Assembly (NCBI GenBank): GCA_014529385.2
Contig: CM043967.1
Coordinates: 135,665,182-135,729,181 of the forward strand
Direction of reading: 5' to 3'
DNA: 64,000 nucleotides
Source: Adiantum capillus-veneris
Taxonomy: Eukaryota > Streptophyta > Polypodiopsida > Polypodiales > Pteridaceae
Made by a program: the position numbers and the translations under genes. Position 1 is the stretch's first letter. Each line of letters starts with the position of its first letter. Below the pieces are notes generated by a model. The model was given only the letters and a program-made list of their open reading frames with translations. It did not search any database and had not been told where the DNA came from. Of the stretch, positions 20,553-31,243 are shown in pieces.

Positions 20553-21445
20553 AGCACCAATTGTTTCTTTCCATCACTAGAGCTAACAAAGAATGTGTAC
20601 TCCCAACAAGGAGGCATGAGTGTTGGTAGCTCTGACAAAATGACTTTAATGTTACAAAAGTACTCTTCAAGCTCATCAGACCATGCAAATTCTACTTGTT
20701 GTGTCAACTTTTGCAAAGGGTGAAGTAACTCCGAGGCTAAGTGAATGAAGCGTGACATATACTTCACCTTTTGAATGAATGAGATGACCTCCTTAAGACT
20801 CTTGGGTGATGGTAGCTCAATAAGAGCCTTTGCCTTCGAAGGATCCACTTCAATGCCTTTGTAAGAAACTATATGACCAAGCAAGATTACTTCATCCTCA
20901 CCTATATGGCACTTGTCGGGGTTGAGTTGACCTCCCATGTCGTAGAGCTTCTTTAAACCTTCTTCTACCCTTTGTAGATGCAATGATTTTGAGCTATAAA
21001 TACAGAAATCATCAATAAACACCCTAATTGACTTTCCAAAGAATGCTTGAAACACCATATTCATGAAACGTTGGAATGTTGCAGAGCATTTGTCAGACCA
21101 AATGGCATGACTCTAAAAGCATAACAACCCCAAGGAGTGATAAAGGTTGTTTTCAATTGATCCTCCAGTGCAATCCCTATTTGAAAGTAACCTGAGTAAC
21201 CATCGCACACAGTGTACTTCTCATGACCAGCTACCTCATTTAGTATCTCATCCTGGAATGGGAGGGGAAAGTGATCTCTCTTTGTTGCCTCATTGAGGGG
21301 ACGGTAATCCACACACACCCTCCACTTGCCGTTCTTCTTAGGAGTGACAACAACAGGAGAGACCCACTCTGAATTCTCCACTGGATAAATGAACCCTGCT
21401 GCTAGAAGCTTTCTTACCTCCTTGAGTAAAGCCTGCTCCTTGATA
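20486..21445 (-). pseudogene. Element C RT, broken by frameshifts
   Basis: RT motifs WRVCVDYRPLN, VCDGYSGYFQIGIA, FGLTNA and VFIDDFCIYSS are clear, but in two frames. One base is missing near 21085 (after FGLTNA) and another near 20565 in a run of A (GKETIG expected). Comparison with A and H at the same codons shows the reading that was lost. Confidence 0.88.
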
Positions 21446-23551
21446 CTCCTAGCCTTCGTAGCTTCTGAGCCTTAGGTGTGGCCTCTGGCTTCAACTCAAT
21501 TTTGTGTTGAACAGCATCTACTCCACGCACATCGGTGTAGTCTTTAGCAAAAAGCCTAGGAAACTTCCTTAGCACACATTTGAACTCCTCTCTTTCATCC
21601 TTTGTAAGTGTTGTTGATAGCATACCTTCCAGCATCCCTTCATCTTGATCACCTTCGTTCTCTTGAGGACCTACCTCCTCCAAGCCTTGACAAGAGGTCT
21701 CTTGGTTGCTTGGCTTAAACCTTACCCCCATGACTTCGATGGAAGACTCCTCTTCAGTAATGCTGCCGCTACTTTCTTCTTCTGAAGTGCTATCGGTCCA
21801 ACCTTCTTCCGTCTCACTTTGAGATGATTCTTCATGGAGCTCCTCTTGGCGTTGCTCCTTCATGTCAAAGACAACCTTCTTTTGATTGTCATTCCTGCAA
21901 ATTAGCTTTCCACTCTCCCAATCCTGCAAAGCTCGCATTTTCATTAGCCATGGTCTTCCTAGGATAAATGGGTAACCATTTCCCTTGGTAGACATGACAT
22001 AGAAATCCACTGCCTTCTTAATGCCAAAGGCCTCCACAAAAACATTTTTACAAATGCCTACGCACCTAGCCTTGCTATTGTTTGCCATCTTGACCCTAAT
22101 TTCAGGTGTCTCATGGATGTGCATGCCTAGTTTTTGCATGAGTCCCTCTGTCATGATGCAAATTTGTGCACCCCCATCCACTAGACCTTTCCTAACCAAT
22201 CTCCCTTTGATGTAACAGTCTAGCACCGGTGTAATGTCCTCATTCATTTCAGCTTGTGCAATTTTTACAACAGGCACACTCTCTTTTACCTTTCTCCTAG
22301 TGCTAACTGCCCTTGTTAAATCCCTCCTAACTTGTGGACATAATGCAAGAAATTGAGGCCATGAAATATCAGGACCCTTACCTCTCATGTCTTCCAACAA
22401 GTTGTACGGATCCATACCATGTCCAAGAGGGAAGTCTTGGAGGTTGATACGACATCGAGTCCTCTTGGTTTCCTTGGTTTCCTTTGCCTTCTTGCCTTGT
22501 CCATGGTCACTCTGTGATGTGACTCCTTCTTTCTCTTTACCTTTTCCTCGGCCACGCTTAATTCCATTAGCTTCCATGTCAACCTCATTTGAATTTGTCA
22601 CCTCTACCACATGCACATTTGGATCTGGCAAAGGTGGAACTCCTTCTACCCCTTGTGGAGGTGGTCTTGGTCCATTTGGCCTTTGTAGAAGCCTTGGTTT
22701 TTGACCAGTTCCTTCACCTGCATTCATCACTGGGTAATTCAAGTTAGGCCTCCCTGGCTCCCCACGGGGCCAAGGACAATTATACATCCCATGTCCAGAC
22801 TCTCCGCAATTCCAAAATTGCAAGACTCTCCTAGGTCGTGGATCTCGCTCTTCAGACTTCTTTGCTTGTCCCTTTGGACCTACAGCTTGTGCAAGGTGAA
22901 TTGACAGGCTGCTTAAAGATTCGTTTAACTTCTCAATTACTTCCGCCGTTACCTCAGGAAGCTCCCTCGATGTTGATGCTTGTGACTTACCTTTGGGTCT
23001 AAGACCTTCTATTGGAACCTCTCCCCTTAAGCACTTGAGTTTCCTATACTTCTCAGCAGCCCTAGTTTCAGCTCCATCAAAAGTAGCAGGTGCACCCGCC
23101 TCAACTTTTACCTTAAGGTCAGGAAAGAGTCCGGCTATGAACCTCTCCTTCTTAAAAATTCTGCACCATCACCAGGGTTAGCAACATTTCGTATCCATAG
23201 AGCCCAAAGACGTAGAAACTCTTGCTTGTACAAGTAGTAGTCATCTAAGTCTTTTTGCTTATGAGAAACAATGTCTTGCCATAGTTTTTGAGTGTTTTGG
23301 GGATCAAAGAAGTATCTCTTAAAACGATTCAAAACTTCTGTGTAATTCCCCTTAACTTCCTCAGGCAAAGAGTCAAACCAAGTACTAGCATCTTTCCTAA
23401 GGACCACCTCAAACATTTCTACACGTTCTTGATCGGTTACTATCCTCTTGATACGGCAAGACATCTTGAAATTTGCTAAAAATAATTCTGCATCCTCTCC
23501 AGGCTCTCCAAAGAAAAGAGGATATCCAGACATTTGGCGTTGGCTCTCCAT
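21414..23551 (-). pseudogene. gag: Element C gag-protease, frameshifted
   Basis: Gag starts at the ATG at 23551 (MESQRQMSGYPLFFGEPG). A retrotrans_gag domain follows (DASTWFDSLPEEVKG, FFDPQNTQKLWQDI). One base is missing near 23150 (after GDGAEF) relative to H, and the frame resumes at once. The knuckle reads FWNCGESGHGMYNC, its first Cys replaced by Phe. The protease site is VDGGAQICIM. An acidic Ser/Glu-rich linker precedes RT. A second single-base loss near 21455 (after LRRLGV) ends this frame. The Gag-protease linker has no stop, unlike in A and F. Confidence 0.9.
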
Positions 23552-23600
23552 TATTATGAAAGATTACAACACGAGTTACAATAAGGGATACAATAGAGAT

Positions 23601-24059
23601 CTAGAACCACTCGTTTGCAAATGAAGAAGTGAGAAAATACCACTCTAGGTTTTCTTCTTCAGCTATCCAAGCTTCAATAAGGTCTCGATTTGTTTGATCA
23701 AAACAAAAGGGTAGACTATTGACGAGCTCTAAGAAGGGTTGAAATTCTTCAAAGCTAAGGCGATAAACAGAAATCTCTAGAACTTCATTTTCTGGATCCA
23801 AAAGAGCAACCACGTCCCAAGTGATAAATTGCACTTGCTCTACAATTCCCAATGCACAAGCGGTTTGTATAAAAACTAGATCTTCATGCTCGTCGAAGGC
23901 CGTGAGAAAGTAGCAATTGACTAGAAGCTCCTTTCCTTCGAGTTCCACACAGTCGGAGTGAGGCAACCTTCTCACAATTTCATAAAGAACATCCTCATCA
24001 AGTCCGATCAAGTTTGCAAGATTTAAAGACTCCACTTGTGCTACAAAATTCCTGGACAA
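23601..24059 (-). CDS. Accessory ORF 2 of element C, paralogue of ORF 1, unknown
   Basis: The frame is open for about 160 codons, from a stop near 24089 to 23601, just upstream of gag. There is no in-frame ATG; an acceptor-like TTTTTGTCCAG|GAAT near 24050 suggests it is an exon. It contains LDEDVLYEIVRRLPH, then HEDLVFIQTACALGIVEQV, then RLSFEEFQPFLELVNSLPF. These match accessory ORF 1 in order and spacing. The LPxEL...RRLP-like start recalls an F-box, but the rest of an F-box is not evident. It is acidic, soluble-looking and has no membrane segment. Absent from the related element H. Confidence 0.55.
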   Translation of the reverse strand: MSRNFVAQVESLNLANLIGLDEDVLYEIVRRLPHSDCVELEGKELLVNCYFLTAFDEHEDLVFIQTACALGIVEQVQFITWDVVALLDPENEVLEISVYRLSFEEFQPFLELVNSLPFCFDQTNRDLIEAWIAEEENLEWYFLTSSFANEWF

Positions 24060-24105
24060 AAACTCCTTAGGATTATGGTTAAATCATTCAAAATCATAAA
24101 GAGAT

Positions 24106-24660
24106 TTACAATGTCTCTATGAACAAAGTGTCATAGAAAGTAGAGAAGGATGAGAATTTATACAAATTTGCAATCTTCTCTATGCTCTCTTTATTAAGAC
24201 AAGCTCTGAACAGCTCCCTATCTCCTTTGTTGAAAGCGAAAGGAAGACTATTAATAAGATGCAAATGAGGGAAAAATTCACCAAATGTGAGTCTATGAAG
24301 CATGAACTCTGGCCGCAAGTTTCCTGAAGAGTCTTCCTCAATGGTGAAATGCACTCGCCAAACGCCAAATTTCACTCTATTTACCAATCTTAGGACACAC
24401 ACTAGTTGGATGAATGCGCGGTCTTCCTTAGTGCCCAACAACAAGAGGAAAATGGAATCCACGCGTAGGACCTTCCGTCTTAACTTCACCACCCTCTTGT
24501 TATGAGGGAGACGCCTTACTACTTGCTCCTGCAACTCAATTGGTAATAGAGCTAGATCTCTAAGGATTGAACTTTCACTGCACACACATTCCCAGTTAGA
24601 ATAAATGATCGTTTTTTTGTTTCTTGTAACAACTTGGACAAAGAAAAAACAAACATACAC
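24106..24660 (-). CDS. Accessory ORF 1 of element C, paralogue of ORF 2, unknown
   Basis: Up to 184 codons with no ATG at the start (GTG at 24660). A branch-point-like TTCTAAC and an acceptor TGTGTGCAG lie shortly before the part that matches ORF 2, so translation probably reaches it by splicing. The conserved block runs LLPIELQEQVVRRLPH, KEDRAFIQLVCVLRLVNRV, RLTFGEFFPHLHLINSLPF. ORF 1 is basic where ORF 2 is acidic. The two frames look like a tandem duplication. I do not recognise the family; F-box-like is the nearest resemblance and is weak. Confidence 0.55.
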   Translation of the reverse strand: MYVCFFFVQVVTRNKKTIIYSNWECVCSESSILRDLALLPIELQEQVVRRLPHNKRVVKLRRKVLRVDSIFLLLLGTKEDRAFIQLVCVLRLVNRVKFGVWRVHFTIEEDSSGNLRPEFMLHRLTFGEFFPHLHLINSLPFAFNKGDRELFRACLNKESIEKIANLYKFSSFSTFYDTLFIETL

Positions 24661-24686
24661 ACTACTTTGCCGGGCTTCACTTCATT

Positions 24687-24905
24687 TTAAAATAAAATGA
24701 ACACATGTACATCAAAAGAATTGTGGTAGTTGATGAGAGGTAGAATGACAGGGTTTGGTGATGCAAGAATTTCTCCTGCTCTTTGGGCACCAAACATGAA
24801 CACCATTCGTTGTTGAAAATGGATCTTTCTACTAATTGCAACGTTTATTCTAATGTGTGGAGTAAAATGAAAGGGAAAAACCTCTATTCCTGGGCCATTA
24901 TCCAT
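24687..24905 (-). CDS. Leader peptide 2 of element C (LPL-motif peptide)
   Basis: 72 codons from an ATG (MDNGPGIEVF). Residues 27-57 carry the fixed-spacing pattern described for A's leader peptide: Lys, FQ, Gly at +12, Arg at +15, Glu at +18, Ser at +22, NPVILPL. It is a tandem paralogue of leader peptide 1. A degenerate copy sits at the same place in H. Confidence 0.6.
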   Translation of the reverse strand: MDNGPGIEVFPFHFTPHIRINVAISRKIHFQQRMVFMFGAQRAGEILASPNPVILPLINYHNSFDVHVFILF

Positions 24906-24919
24906 GGCCTATGCATGCC

Positions 24920-25138
24920 CTAATGCTTAAAACAAAACAAAAATATAGACGTCCAAACTAAGGTCGTACCTAATGAGAGGCAAATAAAAGGATTTACTGA
25001 AGCGTTTATCTCGGCCAACCTAAGAGGACCTAAAATTCTACGAATGACACGTTGAAATTGCAACTTAGTACTAACAATTATGTGTACCTTTTGCCTTGCA
25101 ATGGGAATGAAGGGATCATACAAAGCTTCGTGATTCAT
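24920..25138 (-). CDS. Leader peptide 1 of element C (LPL-motif peptide)
   Basis: 72 codons from an ATG (MNHEALYDPFIPIARQ), the first frame after the primer site. It is nearly the same as the H peptide at 58030. One base is lost just before the LPL end (CLSL instead of LPL), followed by GTACG, so the tail here may be a lesion or run into an intron donor (H has AAG|GTATGC there). Confidence 0.6.
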   Translation of the reverse strand: MNHEALYDPFIPIARQKVHIIVSTKLQFQRVIRRILGPLRLAEINASVNPFICLSLGTTLVWTSIFLFCFKH

Positions 25139-25191
25139 GAAAACTACTTGACTATGCTAAAGGTTGATTCTACACAAAAATACACAAGCCG

Positions 25192-25209
25192 TCCTCAGTG
25201 GGGGCACCA
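25192..25209 (-). other. Primer-binding site of element C
   Basis: On the minus strand TGGTGCCCCCACTGAGGA, three bases after the LTR end. Confidence 0.85.
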
Positions 25210-25212
25210 ATT

Positions 25213-25469
25213 TGAGGCGGTCCGGGGCGGGCAACAAGAAGAGTGGCCTCTAGACACCCTTCAAGGCTCCCGTGCTGCTCAATGGGGCTGGGGCACAACA
25301 CAACACAAACCAAAACAACAAACCCACCGCCAAATCCCAACTACACAAGGGGCACCACCTAGTTTAAGAGCGAACTAGGACGCAAAAGAGGAGAATCGTT
25401 AGAGCAACCCACAAACAAGCAAGGAATTTACACTAACCCTAACACCAATGGAATACTCTCACACACTAA

Positions 25470-25534
<65 letters not shown>

Positions 25535-27907
25535 AAGAGAGATAGTGCTCGGGCTGCTTTGAAACGTATCGGCAATGATCAAGCAAACACAACTATATAT
25601 TTAAGAAAAAGAGAGAAAGAGGAGGGGGTGCTTGTTGCATTAATACCTTCTTACAAATCTGTCATGACAAATCAAAGTGAGATTAGTACTTGTTCAACAT
25701 AGCTTGCGTAAATTTCACCACAACACATCACAAGAAAAGCCACCCCAATCACTGTCTTAAGGCCAGGGGAGTCCTCTCCACCCTGTCGCCCTCTTACAGT
25801 ATGTGGGATTTATGGCTAGATTGATGACAACACCAGAGACAAGCTATCAAGAACTTAACAAAAAGAAAACACCAAGACACTTACGCATCATTGTTGTCCA
25901 TTACTTCACGTTGGAAGGGAGACAAAGTATCCAAGCTTAGTCCAAATCCACCCTCCTTGATTCAGCGAATGTTGGGCTTACACTAGTAGGAAAAATGATA
26001 GATTTCCTACTCTCAATTGAATGATCACTCTCTCTCTTACAATGGCATAGATTTCCCTTGCTAATCCCCTATTACAACACATGCACATGCATAAGACAAT
26101 GAGCTTCCACTCAAGAGCTCCTTCTAGAGAGGTTGAGCTTGGCTTCTCAAGCTATAGCATAGTGCTCTTGCTTATGGCTCCCCCCTCCTTATGCTAGCTA
26201 CACCCTCCTTTTATAGCAATTTTGAAGGCTAGGGTTACTCCTCTAACCATGGTTGGGTTAGATTTTCAGCAATTTATCTAATTTCTTTTGCTTGGAATTA
26301 TCAAGAAGTTGGTGGGGAAAGAGAGAGGAGAGAAATGGTGGTGATAGGACTTTTCATAGTGGGTTAGTGTTAGTAGAGTTAGTATTAATTTACAAATGGA
26401 ATTGAATATTTACAATGGGAGTATCCATGTAGGATACAAATAAGGAAGAAAAACTCTTAAGAGGTAAGAAAAGGTGGATTTCTTACAAGGTTGATGCTCC
26501 AAGTGTCTTGAGTAGGGCCAATTTTGACGCTTGTTGACGGTCCACTAGCTTTGACGGTACATTTTTTCTCCACTCTTGACCTTCCTTGAGAGACAAGGTA
26601 ATTGAAGCTGAGTAATCAACCACCATGATGCTGTCTTTTAAGAGAAGAGGCTGAATTTTGTGGTTTTTTGATAGATATGGGTAATTTGGAGGAGGAAAAA
26701 TGAGACTAGGTGGTCAATTTTGGAATGGAATTGTGTGTGGGAGGTATGAGTTCACCATGGTTTCTCTTATTCTTCAAGGTTGAGGAGAAGGTGAGTAGTG
26801 TGCAGAGAGGAGTGGTGAGAGAGATGGGGATGATGAGTGGAGAAGTGTGTGTGAAAGAGGAAAATGATAAAGTGGAAGAGAGAGTGTGGCTGCATAGCAT
26901 GGGAAAACTGGGGTCCACTAAAAAAATCATAGCTCACAGTTGGTAGCTCCAAAAATCATGAAACAATTTGGGGTGATTATTCAAAGCGTGGGCTACATTT
27001 TCTCTTTTGACCACCGCTCCAAATTAGGAGTGGAGATAGGTGCCAAAATTCTCACCAAAAAGCCTGTTTTTTATGCCTGCAAAAGTCTTTTAGTGGTCCC
27101 CTCCTTTGTTGAATTTGTACAATGCATCCAAGAGTGAGCCCCTCCTTTGTCATATTATAATACAAAGCATTCAAGTTTCCCTTGACCCATGCATGGAGGA
27201 GGATTATTGGTGAAATAAGAAATATATACATGGTGGGACTAGTGTATGGACTATTCATGGACTTTAGCTCAATGAGCACATGGTGTTAGAATAATGAGTA
27301 AAAATAATAATAAAAATATGGAGGAGTTATGGATATGGAAAGATATTGGAATCATATGATATGGTCCCTCCTTGAATTATTTTGGGTGAAAGAGGAAAAG
27401 GTATGCAAGTAAATAATATAATAAAAGTAACCAATGAGTAGAAATCAATTTTTTGTTTTCACTAGGGTGAGGGTGAAAATGTGGGAGTGATTTGTATAAA
27501 GGAAAAATATGAGGTTAGAGTATGTACATATTGGCAAAAAATATATAATTATGGTGTAAGAGGATGAAAGAAGGTGTACATAGGTTTAATAAAACACACA
27601 CCTAAGTAGAAATATTTAAATAAAATACCAAAATAATTATAAAAAATCCCTATATTTAGGCCATATATACAATGAAATATTTACACACAAAGAGGCCATA
27701 ATATACTTTTATTTCTTTATTTGTTTTGGCTCACCTAGCCCAGTGACTAGCTAGCTGAGGGTTTTTAAGAAGATATGGGAAAAGTCCCGTGACTCACGCA
27801 CGCCTATGTACAGTGAAATGGTAGGGATAGCCACAGTGTTTGGGTGATTTTGGTAGGGTGAGGTAACTCACTGTGGCAATTACAAAGAGCCGAAAAAACG
27901 GCTATCA
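25213..27907 (-). repeat. 5' LTR of element C
   Basis: 2695 bp, with a GA tract (25473-25534). It is the promoter-bearing LTR for this minus-strand element. Confidence 0.93.
26207..26217 (-). promoter_or_regulatory. TATA box of element C's 5' LTR
   Basis: GCTATAAAAGG on the minus strand. It puts about 1.7 kb of U3 upstream and about 1 kb of R-U5 downstream. Confidence 0.55.
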
Positions 27908-28040
27908 ATATATTGGATATTTTATTAAAGATTTTGAAAAGTTTTAAGGTGTTGTACTTGATTTTGTACTTGAGTTTTAAGGTGGTGTAAATTTATTTTT
28001 TAAATGCATATGTTTTATTTTTTTCGAGATGGAATATGTC

Positions 28041-28049
28041 TATATAAGG
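28041..28049 (+). promoter_or_regulatory. TATA box of the gene at 28129
   Basis: TATATAAGG lies 80 bp before the first ATG, a usual plant distance once a short 5' leader is allowed. Confidence 0.5.
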
Positions 28050-28128
28050 AGGACCACCTCCTCATTTCACCATTTTCATCCCAGCATTGCAGAGAGACCT
28101 AGCATACCCAATCACGCAAAGAGAAGAA

Positions 28129-29690
28129 ATGGATGCTACTAGTGCTTTAGATGCATTCCTTACTGAGGTTGGGCATGCAAATCGCCTTGAGCCTCAAGCA
28201 TTTTTCACAACCCAACCCGATTTGGAAACCACCTTGACCCTCCACTCTCAATCTCTTGAGCACATTACTTCATACATTTCCACGTGCATGGGGAGATTCA
28301 TTGTTGAGTTACCAAACCGGCCAGGGCAATGGGTCCCTGAAGGCCTTCTCCACCACATCTACCAAGGGGACAGGCCATTTCATCAGCGGCTTGCACGCTT
28401 TGCCACCATAGCACAACCCGCCGGACAATATGTTCGGCTTGAAGCTGTGGATGTGCGAGCAATGCATAAGGGAAGGATCGGAAACACTTTTTTCTCTGTT
28501 GAGGCCATAATGATCTTCCTCCTTCACGAGTGCCCAGCAGGCCCTGAAGTAGTGCTACCTCACTTGCAGATCGGCAGGGTATTGGCTGATGTGAAGGACC
28601 CCAAGCCCACGGCCATTGACTCATCCGGAGAGGAGAGGACGCTTGCCTTGACCTAACCTGTAGGGATTCAAGGCCTCTTGGAGGCCTCTCCATCAGTTGG
28701 TTCATCCTCCGGACCTCCAGAAGGAACCACCACTCGGGATGCCATCCCTGAGGTAGAGATTACCCGCTTCTCCTCCATTGTGGTGGGTGGAGAGGAGTTT
28801 GTGTTTATGCACGATCTAGAGAAATCCTTTGAGCTTTGCATGGATGAGTTTTTCGCCATCCTCAATGCCCATGGCAAGTTTGATCTTGATACCACCACCT
28901 CCCATGATGATGATCTCCTACTGCCCATGGGGAATACTTTGGCGGACACAGTGGCGATCGCACAAGCCGAGGTGGTAGCGGCTGAGCAGGCCAAGGTCTC
29001 TGAGGAGGAGTTTGTGGCTGTGCAAGCCATGTGTTTGGCTAAACACGCAAGAGTGGATTCATCACCACCTGCTGCAACACTTGTTTTGCTTGATCCAAAG
29101 GGAAATTCAAGCATGGATCTTTACTTGCACTCGGATGCCGATGAGGAGGATCGTAGACAAGAGGTATAGATGCTCACTTACATTTGATTGTTACAAATGA
29201 TTATGTTAATGTTATATGATAATTCTGTGCCATATCTCAGAAAACCTATGTTCTGCAGGATGTTCTGGAGGTTGACGCCTGGGCGCAATGATCAGGGGGG
29301 AGGAGGATGCCGTTCGGACCTCAAGCGGCACTTGCTCACTACCTCGGCACACTTCCCACTGGTGTCGTGGTGTTTGTCCATGCCGACTACTCTCCCAATG
29401 GTCGCTACAACATTTTTTCTCTCCGTTCACTCTCCAAGGCGTTGTGTTTAACAACACTTGCCCAAATGGCCAACCTTGTAGTGCTTGTAAAGAAAGATTT
29501 TGCAATATCCACTTTCGGTGTAAACTTTTGCGGGCGCCTTATTGCCCATGTCGGCATGAACCAAGCTGTAGGGGTTAATGACACCCAAGAAATCACAACC
29601 ACTTTACTTAACAAGGAGCCACCCCAAAAGGCCAAGCACCAGAAAATTGTAATTAGAAAGATCCTAAAGCAAAAGCCGAATATCATGTAA
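28129..29690 (+). pseudogene. Host-like two-exon gene of unknown function with two in-frame stops
   Basis: Starts MDATSALDAFLTEVG at the first ATG after a TATA box. Exon 1 runs to about 29163 (CAAGAG|GTATAG). The acceptor TTCTGCAG|GATG at 29258 is in phase 0. Exon 2 runs in the same frame to TAA about 29690. The combined frame (about 489 codons) is broken only by TAA at 28654-28656 and TGA at 29289-29291, with no frameshift. Sequence on both sides of each stop looks like good protein (QWVPEGLLHHIYQGDRPF; LPTGVVVFVHADYSPNG). No family recognised; no zinc finger, protease or RT. Either a recent pseudogene or two adjacent products. It ends with a basic tail. Confidence 0.45.
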
Positions 29691-29924
29691 AGCATTGATT
29701 TCTTTAATGAAACTACTTTTTGATGTCTATGACTCTCTTTCTTGCAAGGTTTTGAATTTCTTATATGTTGGGCTTCCATTGTGTATGAGAAGCACCATAA
29801 TTTCTCCTATGACTACTAAAGGGTCTAGCAGGCATTAAAATTTTAAAAATGCATACTTTGTTATATCTAGGCTTCCAAAGTTATGTATGTGCCTAGTAAA
29901 GGGCTTGGAAGTCCCTAAAATATG

Positions 29925-29994
29925 CTGCCACAAGGGCGCGCATTAGGGCTTTCCATCAGCTGATGAACTGTGCAAATGTGCGCCCTTGTGGCAG
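29925..29994. repeat. Hairpin repeat 1 (20-bp stem, 30-base loop)
   Basis: CTGCCACAAGGGCGCGCATT (29925-29944) pairs with AATGTGCGCCCTTGTGGCAG (29975-29994) with one G:T. The stem matches the hairpin at 35801-35869. Loop and flanks of that copy match this one in inverted orientation, so the two are inverted copies of one repeat. Confidence 0.7.
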
Positions 29995-30298
29995 ATGAAA
30001 TTGGACACATCTAAATGCATACCAAGGTACAAAACAGAGTGACAAGACATTAATACCCAGTTGCAAAAGAGAAAGACATGGATACCCAGGTAATCTTAAG
30101 CCCTTCTTGCCCCAGATACCTAAAGTTGTATCAACAAACCACAAGAGTAAACTGTGGCAATATCTAAGCCCTTTTTGGAGTATAGGAGCATACCCAGTTA
30201 CAAAACAGAGTGACTAGGTAACCTTAAGCCCATCTTGCCCCAGATACCTAAAGTTGTATTAACAAACCACAAGAGTAAACTTTGTGGCAATATCTAAG
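29995..30298. repeat. Tandem duplication of about 130 bp next to element E
   Basis: Two units share acaaaacagagtgac, ttgccccagatacctaaag, caaaccacaagagtaaac and ggcaatatctaag. The second is cut by E, and its continuation (ccctttttggagtatagg) is found after E at 35652. No coding potential seen. Confidence 0.6.
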
Positions 30299-30785
30299 TG
30301 CTACAAGCGGAAGTCGAGGCTCCCTGCAAAATACATAGAATAACATGCTACAGACCATAAATCAATAGATCTCCATACCTGCACCATCGTGTACGCGTAA
30401 ACGCCATAGAAAATCTCACATGAGAGAGGCAAAGAGCGAGACAGAGTAAGCGAGCACGTGTAGGCGCACCTCCTAGAGCGAAGTGCTACGCCGGCACGGC
30501 GAGAGAGAAGAGAGGAGAGATGAGAAGAGCAACGCAGACACTGGGTGCAATCTCCCCCCGTGCAAGAGTGACCATTTCCCTCTTGCACGTATTTCATTTA
30601 TAGATTTCTTAAATGGTCAAATTGAATACAAACTGGCCGGCCGGTCATAATTGGCCAAAGCTCATAAAAGAGCACTTGAATAATAAATTGTACATGATAT
30701 ACAGATACATTTGCATAGGCCAAGCTGGGTCTAGTCTTTTCCACCTGTCAACTGCAATAAATCATAAAATATCATTTCTATAACA
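30299..30785 (-). repeat. 3' LTR of element E
   Basis: Plus-strand TGCTACAAGCGG...CTATAACA, direct repeat of 35160-35646. Confidence 0.9.
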
Positions 30786-31243
30786 TACCTCTCCGTTGGA
30801 AAGCAACTGTCCTGAGTTGCGAATATAAAAATCTGCAAACAATACTTGTCAAAAACAGTGATTAGTATGTTGTGTCAAAAACATCACATAATAAGGAAAA
30901 TTTATGAAACTAAACAACATTAGCTTATGCCTGCCGTCATCCACATACTACCTATTCTAGTGTCCCATACCACTAGAATAAGCAGTTTATGTCATACCCT
31001 GATGAATCAGGATATCATTGATCACACTCATCATAATCAATTCGCATCAATCTCAATCCAATTCCATAAATACTGTCATGACAACCCACAAAAATTGAAG
31101 TCCGAAAATCTGCCAACATATATGTCTGTTTCAAATCCAAAATCTAAATATCCAAATCCAAAATCACTTTCATTATGTACCCGAGTAACAAAATCATACC
31201 AGTTACAGTGGTGGCCAGCCACTACAGCATGATTTTGTGATCA

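Larger units (their letters stand above)
15551..27907 (-). mobile_element. Element C: complete, very young Tat/Athila-like Ty3/Gypsy retrotransposon with accessory ORFs
   Basis: About 12.4 kb. The LTRs of about 2.7 kb (minus strand TGATAGCC...CCGCCTCA) differ by only about ten substitutions plus microsatellite and T-tract length changes. ATAT flanks both ends, a possible short target duplication. On the minus strand the order is LTR, primer site, two leader peptides, two paralogous accessory frames, gag, protease, RT, RNase H, archaeal-like RNase H, integrase, polypurine tract, LTR. The coding part carries four single-base frameshifts despite the youth of the LTRs. It lies between two host-like gene regions. 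Confidence 0.92.

Noticed and set aside
23140-23160. Programmed frameshift in C's gag
   Set aside because: The T-run is suggestive, but it lies in the middle of Gag and H reads through in one frame; a deletion is simpler.
23601-24660. Naming the accessory ORFs F-box proteins
   Set aside because: Only the LPxEL..VVRRLP start resembles an F-box; the remaining consensus is not visible.
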